A stretch of 64,000 nucleotides of DNA from Liolophura sinensis (lineage: Eukaryota > Mollusca > Polyplacophora > Chitonida > Chitonidae), in NCBI RefSeq assembly GCF_032854445.1, contig NC_088295.1, positions 58,261,249 to 58,325,248 on the forward strand, in the 5' to 3' direction. The notes below the pieces were generated by a model that worked only from the letters and a program-made list of their open reading frames with translations, did no database searches and had not been told where the DNA came from. Below are positions 54,888 to 64,000 of the stretch, piece after piece (position 1 is the first letter of the stretch; each line of letters starts with the position of its first letter). Made by a program: the position numbers and the translations under genes.

Positions 54888-57800
54888 GTAAGTATATCCT
54901 TTGCAGTAAAAAGCAAAAGATCGTGGACTAAATGTCAATTATTACGTATTAACACATAATGCTAATAAACTACAATATCTGTTCAAAACGTGGAGGAATG
55001 TTTATACCTCATATTTTTTTTTATTAGAGGCCTGCGTTGAACTAAAACGCGAGTTTGTAATACGTTTTATTTTAGTCCCATTTGCTTCAAGTGTGTCAAT
55101 CACAGCACCAGGAGATGTCGTGGCCGGTCGTCCATTTACCCTGCAGTGTAAGATAACCAGATCGGCAGGTGACATGAATGGGACGGCCTGGTATCTGAAC
55201 AGATCCCGTATATACGCCACCCGTGTGTGTACATCATCAATACAGCTATCATCACAATCACCAGCCGGGTTGCCACGCGGATGCCAACTCGTCAACGGTG
55301 AAGAGGTTTACACAATCACGATACAGAACGTGACTGTAGACACGGGCCGGGGCAGATGGTTATGTTCCTATGCGGACATGAGTGCCAGTGTTAGTCTGGA
55401 TGTTCAAGGTAACGGTTGTATGTTCTGGGTCATAATAGAATGCATACTCCTTTCTGTTAAGGGGGTCTCCGTGGCTCAGTTGGTTAGCGCGATAGCGCAG
55501 CGTATTGACCCAGTAGTCTCTCACCAATGTGGTCACTGTGAGTTCAAGTCCAGCTCAAGCTGGCTTCCTCTCCGGCCGTACGTGGGAAGGTCCTGCAACA
55601 ACCTGCGGATGGTCGTGGGTTTCCCCAGGGCTGTGCCCGGTTTCCACCCACGACAATGCTGGACGCCGTCGTATAAGTGAAATATTCTTGAGTACGGCGT
55701 AAAACACCAACCAAATAAATAAATAAATAAATAAATACCTTTCTGTTAATGTCATTTTCTTTATTGCATGTATATAAATGACTCTTTGGTACATACAATT
55801 CTCTTGGCTTGGCACTACAGGCATACTCATGGGTGTGTAGGTGAGTGTGACTGACTGTAAGAAAAAATTTCTTTACACAAGTAATCAACATTAGGCTGTC
55901 ACATAACGTTTATATAAGCCCTTTAAATTGCTGTGAAACCTTTACTGCTTGTGGAAGTCGCCATTATCATGTCTTGCGCTTGCAGAGGCAAGGGAGACTA
56001 CAATGGTGTAAAGTGCAAGAGTTGTCTCCCTTGATCAGTACATAACTATGGTTAAAACATCATATCAGCCTTTAAGGGAGAAAGTAAAAAAATCATTCTA
56101 AAGATTTGACCATTACAACGGTATTTAACACAACATTCAGACACCTGAATATGACATTCATTCTAAATTCTCCTCATGCCAACCAGTAGGGTTACAACTT
56201 ACAGGGTACACACAAATATTGAGAACTGTCACGCTGCCGCTTACCTAAACCGTCGCCATAGAAGCTTTGTATAGTAGGATATGATTTTGATTTGATTGGT
56301 GTTTTACGCCGTTATCAAGAATAGTGGAGCGTCCGCTTTGTTAGCGGTAGATCCAGGGTCAATTCCCGGGTTTGGTCATACATAAGTTATAGCTCCTCTA
56401 TTGGCGCCAGTACTTACAGAAAAGAGCAACGACCGGATGACCCATTTCGGTACAATGGCTTGGGCGGGGTGGCTTACTTGCCTTCGGTAAGTCGTCTCAT
56501 TGAAGCATTACTAGATAAAAGAGCAGTAAAAATCCATCCTGCAGCAAGGAAACACAGTACACGTACATGCACTCTAGGGACTCCTTCATCGTCATGTGGC
56601 TGAAAAATTGTTAAGTATGACGTTAAACCCAAAGCACTTACTCACTCATTCACTCAGTTGTACTCAAGAATATTTCACTTCCACAACGGGGGGAAACTAG
56701 ACACAGAACGGATGAAACCCACCACCAATCGCAGATTGCTGGCAGACTTTCCCACGTGCTGCCGGAGAAGAAGCCAGCATGAACTCACACCGACCGCATT
56801 AGTGAGAGGCTTCGCGGTCATTGCGCTGCGTGCGTGGGAAGGTATGCCAAAAACCTGCAGATGGTCGTGGGTTTTCCCCGGGCTCTGCCCGATTTTCTCC
56901 CACCATAATTCTCCCAAACTAATAAATAAATAAATCAGTGTAACGCGCTGGCGCGCAAGCCCGCTTAGCCACGGAGACCCCGCTTTCTATAAGTAACGTC
57001 ATGGATTTTTAATCGTACTGCATTTACGTTATTAAACGTTCATTAACTTGCTCACCTACCGATGTTAACCAGCCTGTGTTCATTTCAGTCGGACCTGGCA
57101 GCATACAGCTCAGGGTAGACTCCGGACAATCGGAAAACACAGTTACCGTCAACGAAAACAGCACAGTGACATTTACATGTAATGCTAGCGAGTCCAGTCC
57201 TGTTTCCACCCTCTCCTGGTACAACAACAGCGGTCCTATAGCAGCAGCAGAGATATCAGAAGTGAGCTCACAGCGAAGTCCCAACCACGGATACCTGACC
57301 ACACAGCGATATACAGTGAGGGTTGATCGATATCAGGATGGTGATGTCATCAGATGTGAGGCTCAGAGACCTGGTAAAGGAAACAGTAAACGTGTATCTC
57401 CCAGTTTAATCCTGGATGTGCTGTGTAAGTATGTTATTGTTTATTGTTTTCGCAGATTTATTTTGACGTGTTGCAAAATATGAAAGCAAGACGAGAATAC
57501 ACATTTCCCTCTAGGCGTCGTTTAAGTTACAAATGATATCTGTTGTGGATGTAACGTTGAGTGAGATGAGTGTGATGGATGTTATCGTTGAAAAGGTAGT
57601 TTAGAAATAATATAATGTGCATGTGGAACGGATATTGTTTATGCCTTTTCTACTTTTTTTTTAAACAGATGCCCCAGAAATAACATGTAACACAACTCAC
57701 GTGACACTGTTCGAAGGTCAGAGACTAAAAATCTCATGTGACGTAACATCCAACGATGATGTCGTCATCCATTGGTATCAAAGTGGCCGTCGAATTGATA

Positions 57801-60106
57801 ACGCAGTGACGACAAACTCTCAAGGTCCAGCTCGGCGTGACGTTACCATGTCGACAGTGGAGTTTGAGTCAGCCGATGCGAAGATTTCCGGCGTGTATCA
57901 GATCGAAGCTACGAACAGTATTGGATCATCAACTAGGGAAATAACAATAAGTGTGATTAGTATAGTATTTTATTTGAAAATTTTGAATATGTGGCAAAAA
58001 TAAATGTATTTATTCAGGGAGTATTTTATTCTATGTGATAAACATGTCTTACAATTTCAGTCAGATGTCAGCGATCTGAAATGAAAAACCATTATCTTTT
58101 TTATTTATTAGACTTTTTTATTATTAGAGGGTCAGTTTATACCACAGGAGATAGAGATGATATCATGTGATGACAACCAGGCCACTCTGATCTGGGCGTC
58201 TGGGATTGATGACTCTCTGGTGGAATACTACAACTTGGAGTATAAAAGAACACAGGGTGAATGGAAAGGAGAACTCGTCAGAAATCTAGGAAGAGTAAAA
58301 CTTGTCCGGAAAACCGTGTCTGGTTTACAATCTGGAGTGTTGTACCATTTTAGACTTCAGCCTGTCTCAAACATCACCTTTTCACAATATGCTACAGCCA
58401 ACTGCACCGTTCAAGGTGAGATTTATACATTTTACTTCGGCCTATTTGATGATAGCTATTGTTAGCCTTAGATGTGACGTTTTGGCTGCAATAATAATGT
58501 CAGTAATACGTTTGCGGCATCTTTTTCTAAATAGCCAATATTGTGTTTGCAGCTTCACAGGCGATCCGTGGACAGAAGGACGTTCATGAAGCCGGCGTCA
58601 GTAAAGGTGGTATGCTTGCCATAGGTGTTGTTATTGGTATTGCAGTCGTCACCATTATTGTTGTTTCCGTCACTTGCCGGCAGCTGCGAAAAACGCCATC
58701 AACAGGAAACAAAGGTTAGGTCTTACCGTTATGCATACCTCTCTATACAGTTATGTTAACGATTTATTATTTGTCTCTATTAAAAATGTACTTGTGTGTT
58801 ACAATCTCTTATATTCAAGTCTGGTTAAAAACCACACCTGGTTATCCTTTTTCTAATGGTACAAAATGTGTGGTGTAAAATGGGAGAATAGCACATAACA
58901 GTAGCCTCTTGTTTTAATATGTCCGCACTTGTACGTCTTAAATTCCTCTGTTGCCTTTCTTGTTGTCAGAAGACACCTCAGACAAACAGGGTACAGGACA
59001 AGTCTTGAGGTACATATTTAACACCATCTGTCTTCCAGCATTCTTTCATCACAAATGTCCTCTACTAAGATTATGATGTTCTCGTTTGTAATTTTATCTG
59101 CAGTTTCGTGCAAGATATTAATGCCGATGTGTTATGAACTATGCATAAATCTTTAGGAATATACCCTTGTGGATACATGTAAATGACCTTGTTGAATGTT
59201 GTGACTTTGGCAGGGTCATAGAAGACAGCGGTATAGAAGACAGAGTTGTGGAATATAGGGGTATAGAAGACACAGTTGTGGAAGATACGACTGACCTTGA
59301 ACATGTTTCACATGGTAAACTCAACATTATGTTTTACGCACACAGATATTTGGAACATTATGTAACAAAGAACTCAATTCTTTGGGTAAAAGCATTTGGT
59401 GAATATTACTTATTGTAAATGTTTAAACTGTGTTGGATTCAAACTTTCACAATGAATTGAAGTCAGATGTTCACTGATGGCGAATCTTCGCTTGTCACAG
59501 GTCACTATGAGGATCTGGACACCACACCCAACCCAGGTAAGATATTTCTGATGAGCATCACCCAATATCTTTAATCTGATTGAATATGACATTTTGAGTA
59601 AAAGGTTTTGCGTACTTTTTAATAGGTGAGATTAACAAAATTAGTAACATTTATTCTCTCTGATTCATATTACAGGTTATTATAAGCTATTTTAAGTGAA
59701 TCCTTGTTAGAAGAAGTGTTTCTCCGCTTTTACCATTCGCTGACTTGGCAGTTCTAGAACCACTGTCATAACATCAAAAATCTTTTCTTCTCGTAGTTGC
59801 TTTTCGTAAGCCAGACATTCTGATTTGTAACGTGATGTTGGAAAATGTCCATCGAAAAAATTCAATTGAGTTGAAAAGCTCAATGGGTTGTTTATGTTCA
59901 TACACAGTGTAACACGAAATAAATAAATGGAATAAACCTCATGCTTAATGTGGCGTACGGCGGGTGTAAGTATTTTGATCATATTCTGTACGGACTTTTA
60001 CGTGTGTTTACAATCACCAGGACCACATTACGAGGAGCTCTCAGGAACAACGGCGTCATCCACACCTGGTGAGAACAGAGTCTACGAGAATGCAACCGTG
60101 TTATGA
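54800..60106 (+). CDS. G6: short 3-Ig/FN3 receptor lacking Ig2 and Ig3
   Basis: Exons: 54800-54887 (or from 54848), V 55076-55408, Ig4 57089-57424, Ig5 57669-57959, FN3 58128-58415, TM 58553-58714, tail 58970-59009, 59214-59314, 59501-59536, 60021-60106. The usual start ATG is GTG at 54848. An in-frame ATG at 54800 (MNWCVKHIRQTRPTEP..) would give a 586-aa product. From position 54848 the length would be 570 aa. Ig2 and Ig3 are absent because the genomic segment is deleted, and phase 1-1 exons keep the frame. The tail keeps VEYRGI, YEDL, YEEL, Y-E-N and TVL. It is the closest relative of G2; FN3-to-tail introns are almost identical. Whether the altered start still yields a functional leader is unknown. 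Confidence 0.83.
55076..55408 (+). CDS. G6 V-like Ig exon
   Basis: VSITAPGDVVAGRPFTLQC, MNGTAWYLNRSRIYATRVC, RGCQLVNGEEVYTITIQNVT, GRWLCSYADMS. The CDR1-like loop is three residues shorter than in G2. Confidence 0.9.
55461..55738 (+). repeat. tRNA-derived SINE, family 1, full length
   Basis: Best complete copy: GTCTCCGTGGCTCAGTTGG (box A), GTGAGTTCAAGTCC (box B), CGGATGGTCGTGGGTTTCC core, GAAATATTCTTGAGTACGGC, tail (AAATA)n. Confidence 0.93.
56330..56655 (+). repeat. SINE-like repeat, family 2
   Basis: GTGGAGCGTCCGCTTTG.. GGGTCAATTCCCGGG.. GTCGTCTCATTGAAGCA.. CACTTACTCACTCATTCACTC. Homologue of 10506-10870 in G2. Confidence 0.8.
56655..56940. repeat. Composite SINE family 1 fragments at deletion junction
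   Basis: Same composite as 13009-13300 in G2 but directly abutting the family 2 SINE. Marks the breakpoint of the Ig2-Ig3 deletion. Confidence 0.75.
57089..57424 (+). CDS. G6 Ig4 exon
   Basis: VGPGSIQLRVDSGQSENT, STVTFTCNASESSPVSTLSW, YTVRVDRYQDGDVIRCEAQ. Phase 1-1. Confidence 0.88.
57669..57959 (+). CDS. G6 Ig5 exon
   Basis: APEITCNTTHVTLFEGQRLK, VVIHWYQSGRRIDNAVTT, ADAKISGVYQIEATNSIG. The last exon base is A (A|GTATAG) instead of G, a slightly weaker donor. Confidence 0.87.
58128..58415 (+). CDS. G6 FN3 exon
   Basis: GQFIPQEIEMISCDDNQATL, WASGIDDSLVEYYNLEYKR, LQSGVLYHFRLQPVSN, ANCTVQG. Confidence 0.88.
58553..58714 (+). CDS. G6 transmembrane exon
   Basis: ASQAIRGQKDVHEAGVSKGG then MLAIGVVIGIAVVTIIVVSV and TCRQLRKT. 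Nearly identical to G2. Confidence 0.88.
58970..59009 (+). CDS. G6 cytoplasmic exon 1
   Basis: EDTSDKQGTGQVLR, phase 1 to 2. Confidence 0.75.
59214..59314 (+). CDS. G6 cytoplasmic exon 2, ITIM-like
   Basis: RVIEDSGIEDRVVEYRGIED then TVVEDTTDLEHVSHG. Contains VEYRGI. Confidence 0.8.
59501..59536 (+). CDS. G6 cytoplasmic exon 3, YEDL
   Basis: GHYEDLDTTPNP, phase 1-1. Confidence 0.85.
60021..60106 (+). CDS. G6 last exon, YEEL/YENA
   Basis: GPHYEELSGTTASSTPG then ENRVYENATVL and TGA; identical in protein to G2. Confidence 0.85.
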
Positions 60107-61400
60107 ACATAAAATGTACTTCTTGGTGGCAGCTCATGTAATAGAAACAATTCCTGACCCGTATTTAATGGCATAACCCGTTACAGTTTGAGAGGCCCAA
60201 TGAGGGAAGTGTTGTGATGTTATAAGAAATGTTGGATAGCGATTACATTACACTCGTACATTAATAATTAACACCTTATTAATCCTTGTCAGGATTTAAT
60301 TCAAATGGTCCATTATGGCTTAATCCCAGATTGGCAATACTTCAGCCATATTGTGGCTATATTCGAACTTGGATGTACACATAAAGTCAAAGCATGAGTG
60401 TGTATGGAAACTACCATTGTCAAACTTCTATGAAGGTTATGTGACCGAACAGGCTGCGGAATGAAGAAACGCCGAATAAAGGACGAATAAAGTCTACTAA
60501 AGCCAGTTGATGAGAGACATTAACATACAGCGGTAATGTAAACTTTGCCAACGAGAGGGGGAACGAACTTGAAATCTCATGCAGTTGGGGCATTTTATAA
60601 ATATGTTCATTTTTAAACATGTGAATGTTTTTTGTTTTATTTTTATTCTATGTCACGCTTTAATCAATTTCTTGATTACGCGTCATGTATGCAAGGAAAT
60701 CTTATCATCGTATGCTTGAAACTGACGATGAAAGCTATACTAAAAGCCCAGAACAATGCACGGATGAGTAGGGACATTAGTAAAGGTAATGGCCGACAGC
60801 TAGAACTGGTCATTGGCCACATGCCATGGTCAAACTAAGGGAAATAAAGGCCAATTTCTGAAACCGATCATGTCAGCTTGTTTTTGTTTACAACATGCAA
60901 GTCTGTGGTGTTCTCAAGGCTTTATTGACCGTGTGGGAGGCTCCTGGGTACTGGCGTGTTAATCCTCTCATCCTCGGAGGCTCCTCATTCTTGTCATAAC
61001 CATTCTTGCACTTTCTGTACTTGAGTCTCTTCGTAGGTGGGGCAGATCCTATTAATCATAGGTTCTGTAATGTTGGGACAAACCGGTCAGAAGCTTCCAA
61101 GCTAGGGACATGAGGCATTGATTGAATCAGATTACTGTACAGGGACTAATCTCCTCGAGTATTATTCACGGGTTGAATTCATTGTTGATTGCTATATGTC
61201 GTGTGCATAAAGAGATCAGCCAGCTGTATCTGTAGGTGTGTTAAGTTACTCAGACAGTTACCCTCGCGGAGAATGAAATACTATAGAGTCAAGGGGTGAA
61301 AGATCTTGTCACAACGTACTGAATGGATTGGATTGTTTTCATTGTGGTTTGAAACCCACAGTTTGACAATCACTGTAAGACGCCAAGGTGCAACATAGCG
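60107..61400. other. G6 3' flank
   Basis: Parallels 16500-18700. Candidate poly(A) signals AATAAA at 60475-60480 and 60486-60491. No receptor exon. Confidence 0.5.
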
Positions 61401-61953
61401 TTTAAAGAGGAAAATTTTTAAAATGGCACTATAAGCGGAAAAGAACACATTTTTTTCACTTGTTGTGCCTGCTGCATAATATTGCGATTATTCCTCGCCA
61501 TTCACGTAAAGCCTGAAAACGGCAAAGCTCGCATAAATCGCTAAGTCCATCAAGCACACTGATGTTAAATTCTTTAAAACCCTGTAATTCGTTAAAACTG
61601 CCGGCTTGTTCGTGTACACTCGGAACCTACATTCTAGATTCCGATTTTCCCGATCGTCAAGCGGAAATCACCGAAGCAACGCGAAGCACAGGCGGTTGGC
61701 AGGTCATTTTCTACCGGAAATGAACGAACTGCACTTCGGCGGTTTCGGACGGAAATTCTCCTCCTTAGACAGAAGACTTCAGGACTAGCTCTTACGCAAA
61801 ATAGAGTTGCCCACAGGGGATTTTGGCGCTGACTTTTTTTTATAATTTATCAACTTGAGGTACATATTAGAATTTTTATGGCATGCACGTGCATGGAAAT
61901 GCATACTCTTTTGGGTATTTGTTTGATATTTTTGAATTTCCTTCTCCTTTAAA
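61401..61953. mobile_element. MITE-like insertion flanked by TTTAAA
   Basis: Absent from the homologous site near 18709. Both ends carry TTTAAA (61401-61406 and 61948-61953). The termini are imperfect inverted repeats (TTTAAAGAGGAAAATTTTTA versus TTTAAAGGAGAAGGAAATTC on the other strand). No transposase is encoded in about 550 bp. Confidence 0.6.
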
Positions 61954-62026
61954 GAAAGACCGAGGAGTAGCACTTGTAATGTTTTCGTAAAGTTCTGAAC
62001 TTTATGGACTTTGGCTCTGTTCCTGA

Positions 62027-62240
62027 TATCAATATAGAACATATCAATACAGAACATATAAATATAGAACATATCAATACAGAGCATATAAATATGGAGC
62101 ATATGAATATAGAACATATCAATAGAGAGCATATCAGTATAGAACATATGACTATAAAACATCAATAGAGAGCAAATCAAATGTATACAACATAGCAATA
62201 TAGTGCTTATCAATGTGGAACTTATCAATACAACGACTAC
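62027..62240. repeat. 15-bp minisatellite, short array
   Basis: About 13 units of CATATCAATATAGAA type before G7, at the position homologous to the long array before G4 and the one-to-two-unit stub before G3. Confidence 0.85.
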
Positions 62241-63439
62241 TTTTATAAACTACTTCATGACCTCTGTAACCCTTGAACATGTCGCACCTTAACACGCATC
62301 CTCTGTACTTGCACATGTACCTCAAACCTGTCTGACTCATTCACATACTGCTATGGACACTAAAATGGTTTTAAAGCAGCGCTTTACGTTGGTCTGTAGC
62401 GATCCAGAGATCATCAGTGGCGTCATATCCATCAGTTGTACTTGAAATAGTTTGTTTCAAGGTTCATGCGGTGAATGCGTAGATGTAATCATGTAGTCCT
62501 TGTGTTTAGTTGCCAGAAACCTGATGTGACGCCACTAGCCCCAATATGAGCAGAAAGGTTCACCGTATAATCCAGTTTTACAAGTTTTCCAGGCATTCAC
62601 GCTAATTTAATAAAATTCTATTACATAATTCACACTGTTTTGGTGGGCAGTGTTTAAAGGCCTTTCATCTGGCATATTCCTCACGTTAGTGTTTTCTTGC
62701 CTTTAAACATTCTCTTTTTGACGTAAGTCATTGTTGAATTGTAAGACGAGCTGCGAGATCACTGACAAACTGGTGTTCAAAGAGTAACCATACGCGAGAG
62801 GATCAACCTACCTACATGTATACATGATGGGCAAAGAGCAGAAAATGGAAAGAAAAGAATATCTGGAGAATGTATTCTTATAAACATCACAGGTCTAGAA
62901 TTACTCAAAAAGGCTCATGTTAACATGTAAAACAAACAAAGAGTTTTTGTTGTCAACTGGGTTGACATTAGGCTCATTTTAAATGAAAAGTGAAATGTGA
63001 AAACTTGGCAAGAATATGCGTTAAATTATCACAGTGATGTATTCAACTTAATTTGCGACGGTTAGACAATCTGGCGTCTATGTCCCTATAGTGTTTAAAT
63101 ATAACTGTATATACTTGTATATGTAATTGATTTTTGTGTCATTTATGTTTTAGACATTACCGAAAAATATCGTTCACGGGTAAAACAAGCAAAGAGTGTC
63201 AGTTTACTGGAGTTATCTTTAGCCAATAATCGGTATTTTTACTTCCGGATTGACAATGTTATACCTTGGATTTTTGAGTATTTAGACTGTGTCGAGGTTT
63301 CACGGGCTACAGTAGGCCGTTTGCTTTTCAACACTTAAATTGCCTCATACAATATACTGTAGCTGAACCTGGAACAGCTTGCACAGATGCACTAAGCATA
63401 CGTCTTACATGTAACTGGCACAAGAGACGAGCAGAAATA
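62241..63439. other. G7 upstream region
   Basis: Parallels 18830-19805. Contains a local insertion (about 63010-63180) not seen before G3. No TATA-like element as clear as that of G3. Confidence 0.5.
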
Positions 63440-64000
63440 ATGAAAGACCTATTTACGGCACTTCTCAGCTTGTGGCAAAGTAAGTACAGATTTACACAAC
63501 AAAACCTGAGTGTAAACTACTTGAAATGTACATTGTATGGTTTTTATTATCAATTTCGGTTGCATAAGCAACTGGATATTTAACTAAAACACAGGCTTGT
63601 TGACGTCCTTGTTTCAGTTTTGTCTGTCTTCAGTCAGTCAATCAAAGCACCAGGAGATGTCGTGGCCGGTCGTCCTTTTACCCTGGAGTGTAAGATAACC
63701 AGACCGACAGGTGACCTATTACCTCTCATATGGTACCATGATGCTGATAATGTCATATCCCGTATATATGCCACCCCTAAGTGTAGCCCATCAATACAGC
63801 TATCACTAGTTGGGTTATTCGGGGGATGTCAAAACGTCAGCGGTGGAGAGGTTTACACAGTAACGATAGAGAACGTCACGGAAAACACGGCCCGGGGCAG
63901 GTGGGGATGTCAGTATGGAAGCAGGGAGAACAATGTTACACTGGATATTAAAGGCAAGTGCAAATACTCAATTGAAAGAATTTTTAAAAGTTTTATTATA
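63440..64000 (+). CDS. G7: Ig receptor, 5' part only
   Basis: Exon 1 63440-63479 (MKDLFTALLSLWQ) and V-like exon 63618-63953 (ILSVFSQSIKAPGDVVAGRP, LIWYHDADNVISRIYATPKC, FGGCQNVSGGEVYTVTIENV, RWGCQYGS), both open and joined in frame. The donor after the V exon is AAAG|GCAAGT, a GC donor with an otherwise strong consensus. The gene continues beyond the window, so domain content and integrity are unknown. The closest relative by leader is G3. Confidence 0.82.
63618..63953 (+). CDS. G7 V-like Ig exon with GC donor
   Basis: Phase 1-1 with four conserved cysteines. CDR1-like loop LLPLIWYHDADNVIS is unique among copies, and a short deletion occurs in the SIQLS..GLFGGC loop. Confidence 0.85.

Noticed and set aside
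55461-55535. tRNA gene-like sequence (GTCTCCGTGGCTCAGTTGG with box B)
   Set aside because: It is the head of a SINE: it continues into the SINE core and AAATA tail, and the anticodon arm and acceptor pairing are not those of a functional tRNA.
1-64000. CRISPR arrays, bacterial operons, ribosome-binding sites
   Set aside because: The window is eukaryotic with spliced exons. The tandem repeats are minisatellites with no spacers of CRISPR type.

Overview
The window is eukaryotic and gene-sparse, with short exons, GT-AG introns and many interspersed repeats. The repeats include a tRNA-derived SINE with an (AAATA)n tail, a second SINE-like family ending in CACTCACTCA, a Tc1 element, a MITE and minisatellites. 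Repeats of this type and multi-Ig receptor clusters point to a lophotrochozoan, most likely a mollusc (bivalve or gastropod). The exact taxon cannot be read from the sequence.

The dominant content is a head-to-tail array on the + strand of seven copies (G1-G7 here) of one immunoglobulin-superfamily receptor gene. The prototype has 12 coding exons: signal peptide (MKGLLTLF.. or MKDLLTALL..), a V-like Ig domain, up to four more Ig domains (Ig2-Ig5), one FN3 domain, a juxtamembrane/transmembrane exon, and four small cytoplasmic exons. Nearly every extracellular exon is phase 1-1. The spliced tail carries an ITAM-like pair, YEDL-x9-YEEL, then a Y-E-N site and a C terminus T-V-L/F/V that fits a class I PDZ ligand. 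Some copies also carry an ITIM-like VEYRGI.

Layout: G1 (2878-7145) is a pseudogene with a frameshifted V exon, an FN3 relic and two clean tail exons. G2 (9670-16499) is intact, 776 aa, 5 Ig + FN3 + TM. G3 (19806-25472) is damaged: Ig3-Ig5 are broken, FN3 is missing, and a tail exon carries an expanded coding minisatellite. G4 (29947-36474) is a close duplicate of G3 and a pseudogene. G5 (41195-51989) is intact, 763 aa, with nested V-exon relics around its working V exon. G6 (54800/54848-60106) is intact but short, having lost Ig2 and Ig3 through a deletion between SINE fragments. G7 (63440-end) shows only its signal and V exons. The block from the G1 tail through G2 to the G3 start (about 6.5-20.4 kb) is paralogous to the block from the G5 tail through G6 to the G7 start (about 51.4-64 kb).

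Between the genes are a 15-bp minisatellite (27.5-28.9 kb, smaller at 62 kb), a Tc1-like transposon with 27-bp inverted repeats and one nonsense codon (38156-39806), a TTTAAA-flanked MITE candidate (61.4-61.95 kb) and many SINE fragments. Taken together, the locus reads as a birth-and-death cluster of membrane receptors with variable N-terminal recognition domains and tyrosine-based signalling tails, plausibly for immune or allorecognition. The function is inference. All exon coordinates were read by hand from splice consensus and paralogue comparison, and no transcript evidence was available.
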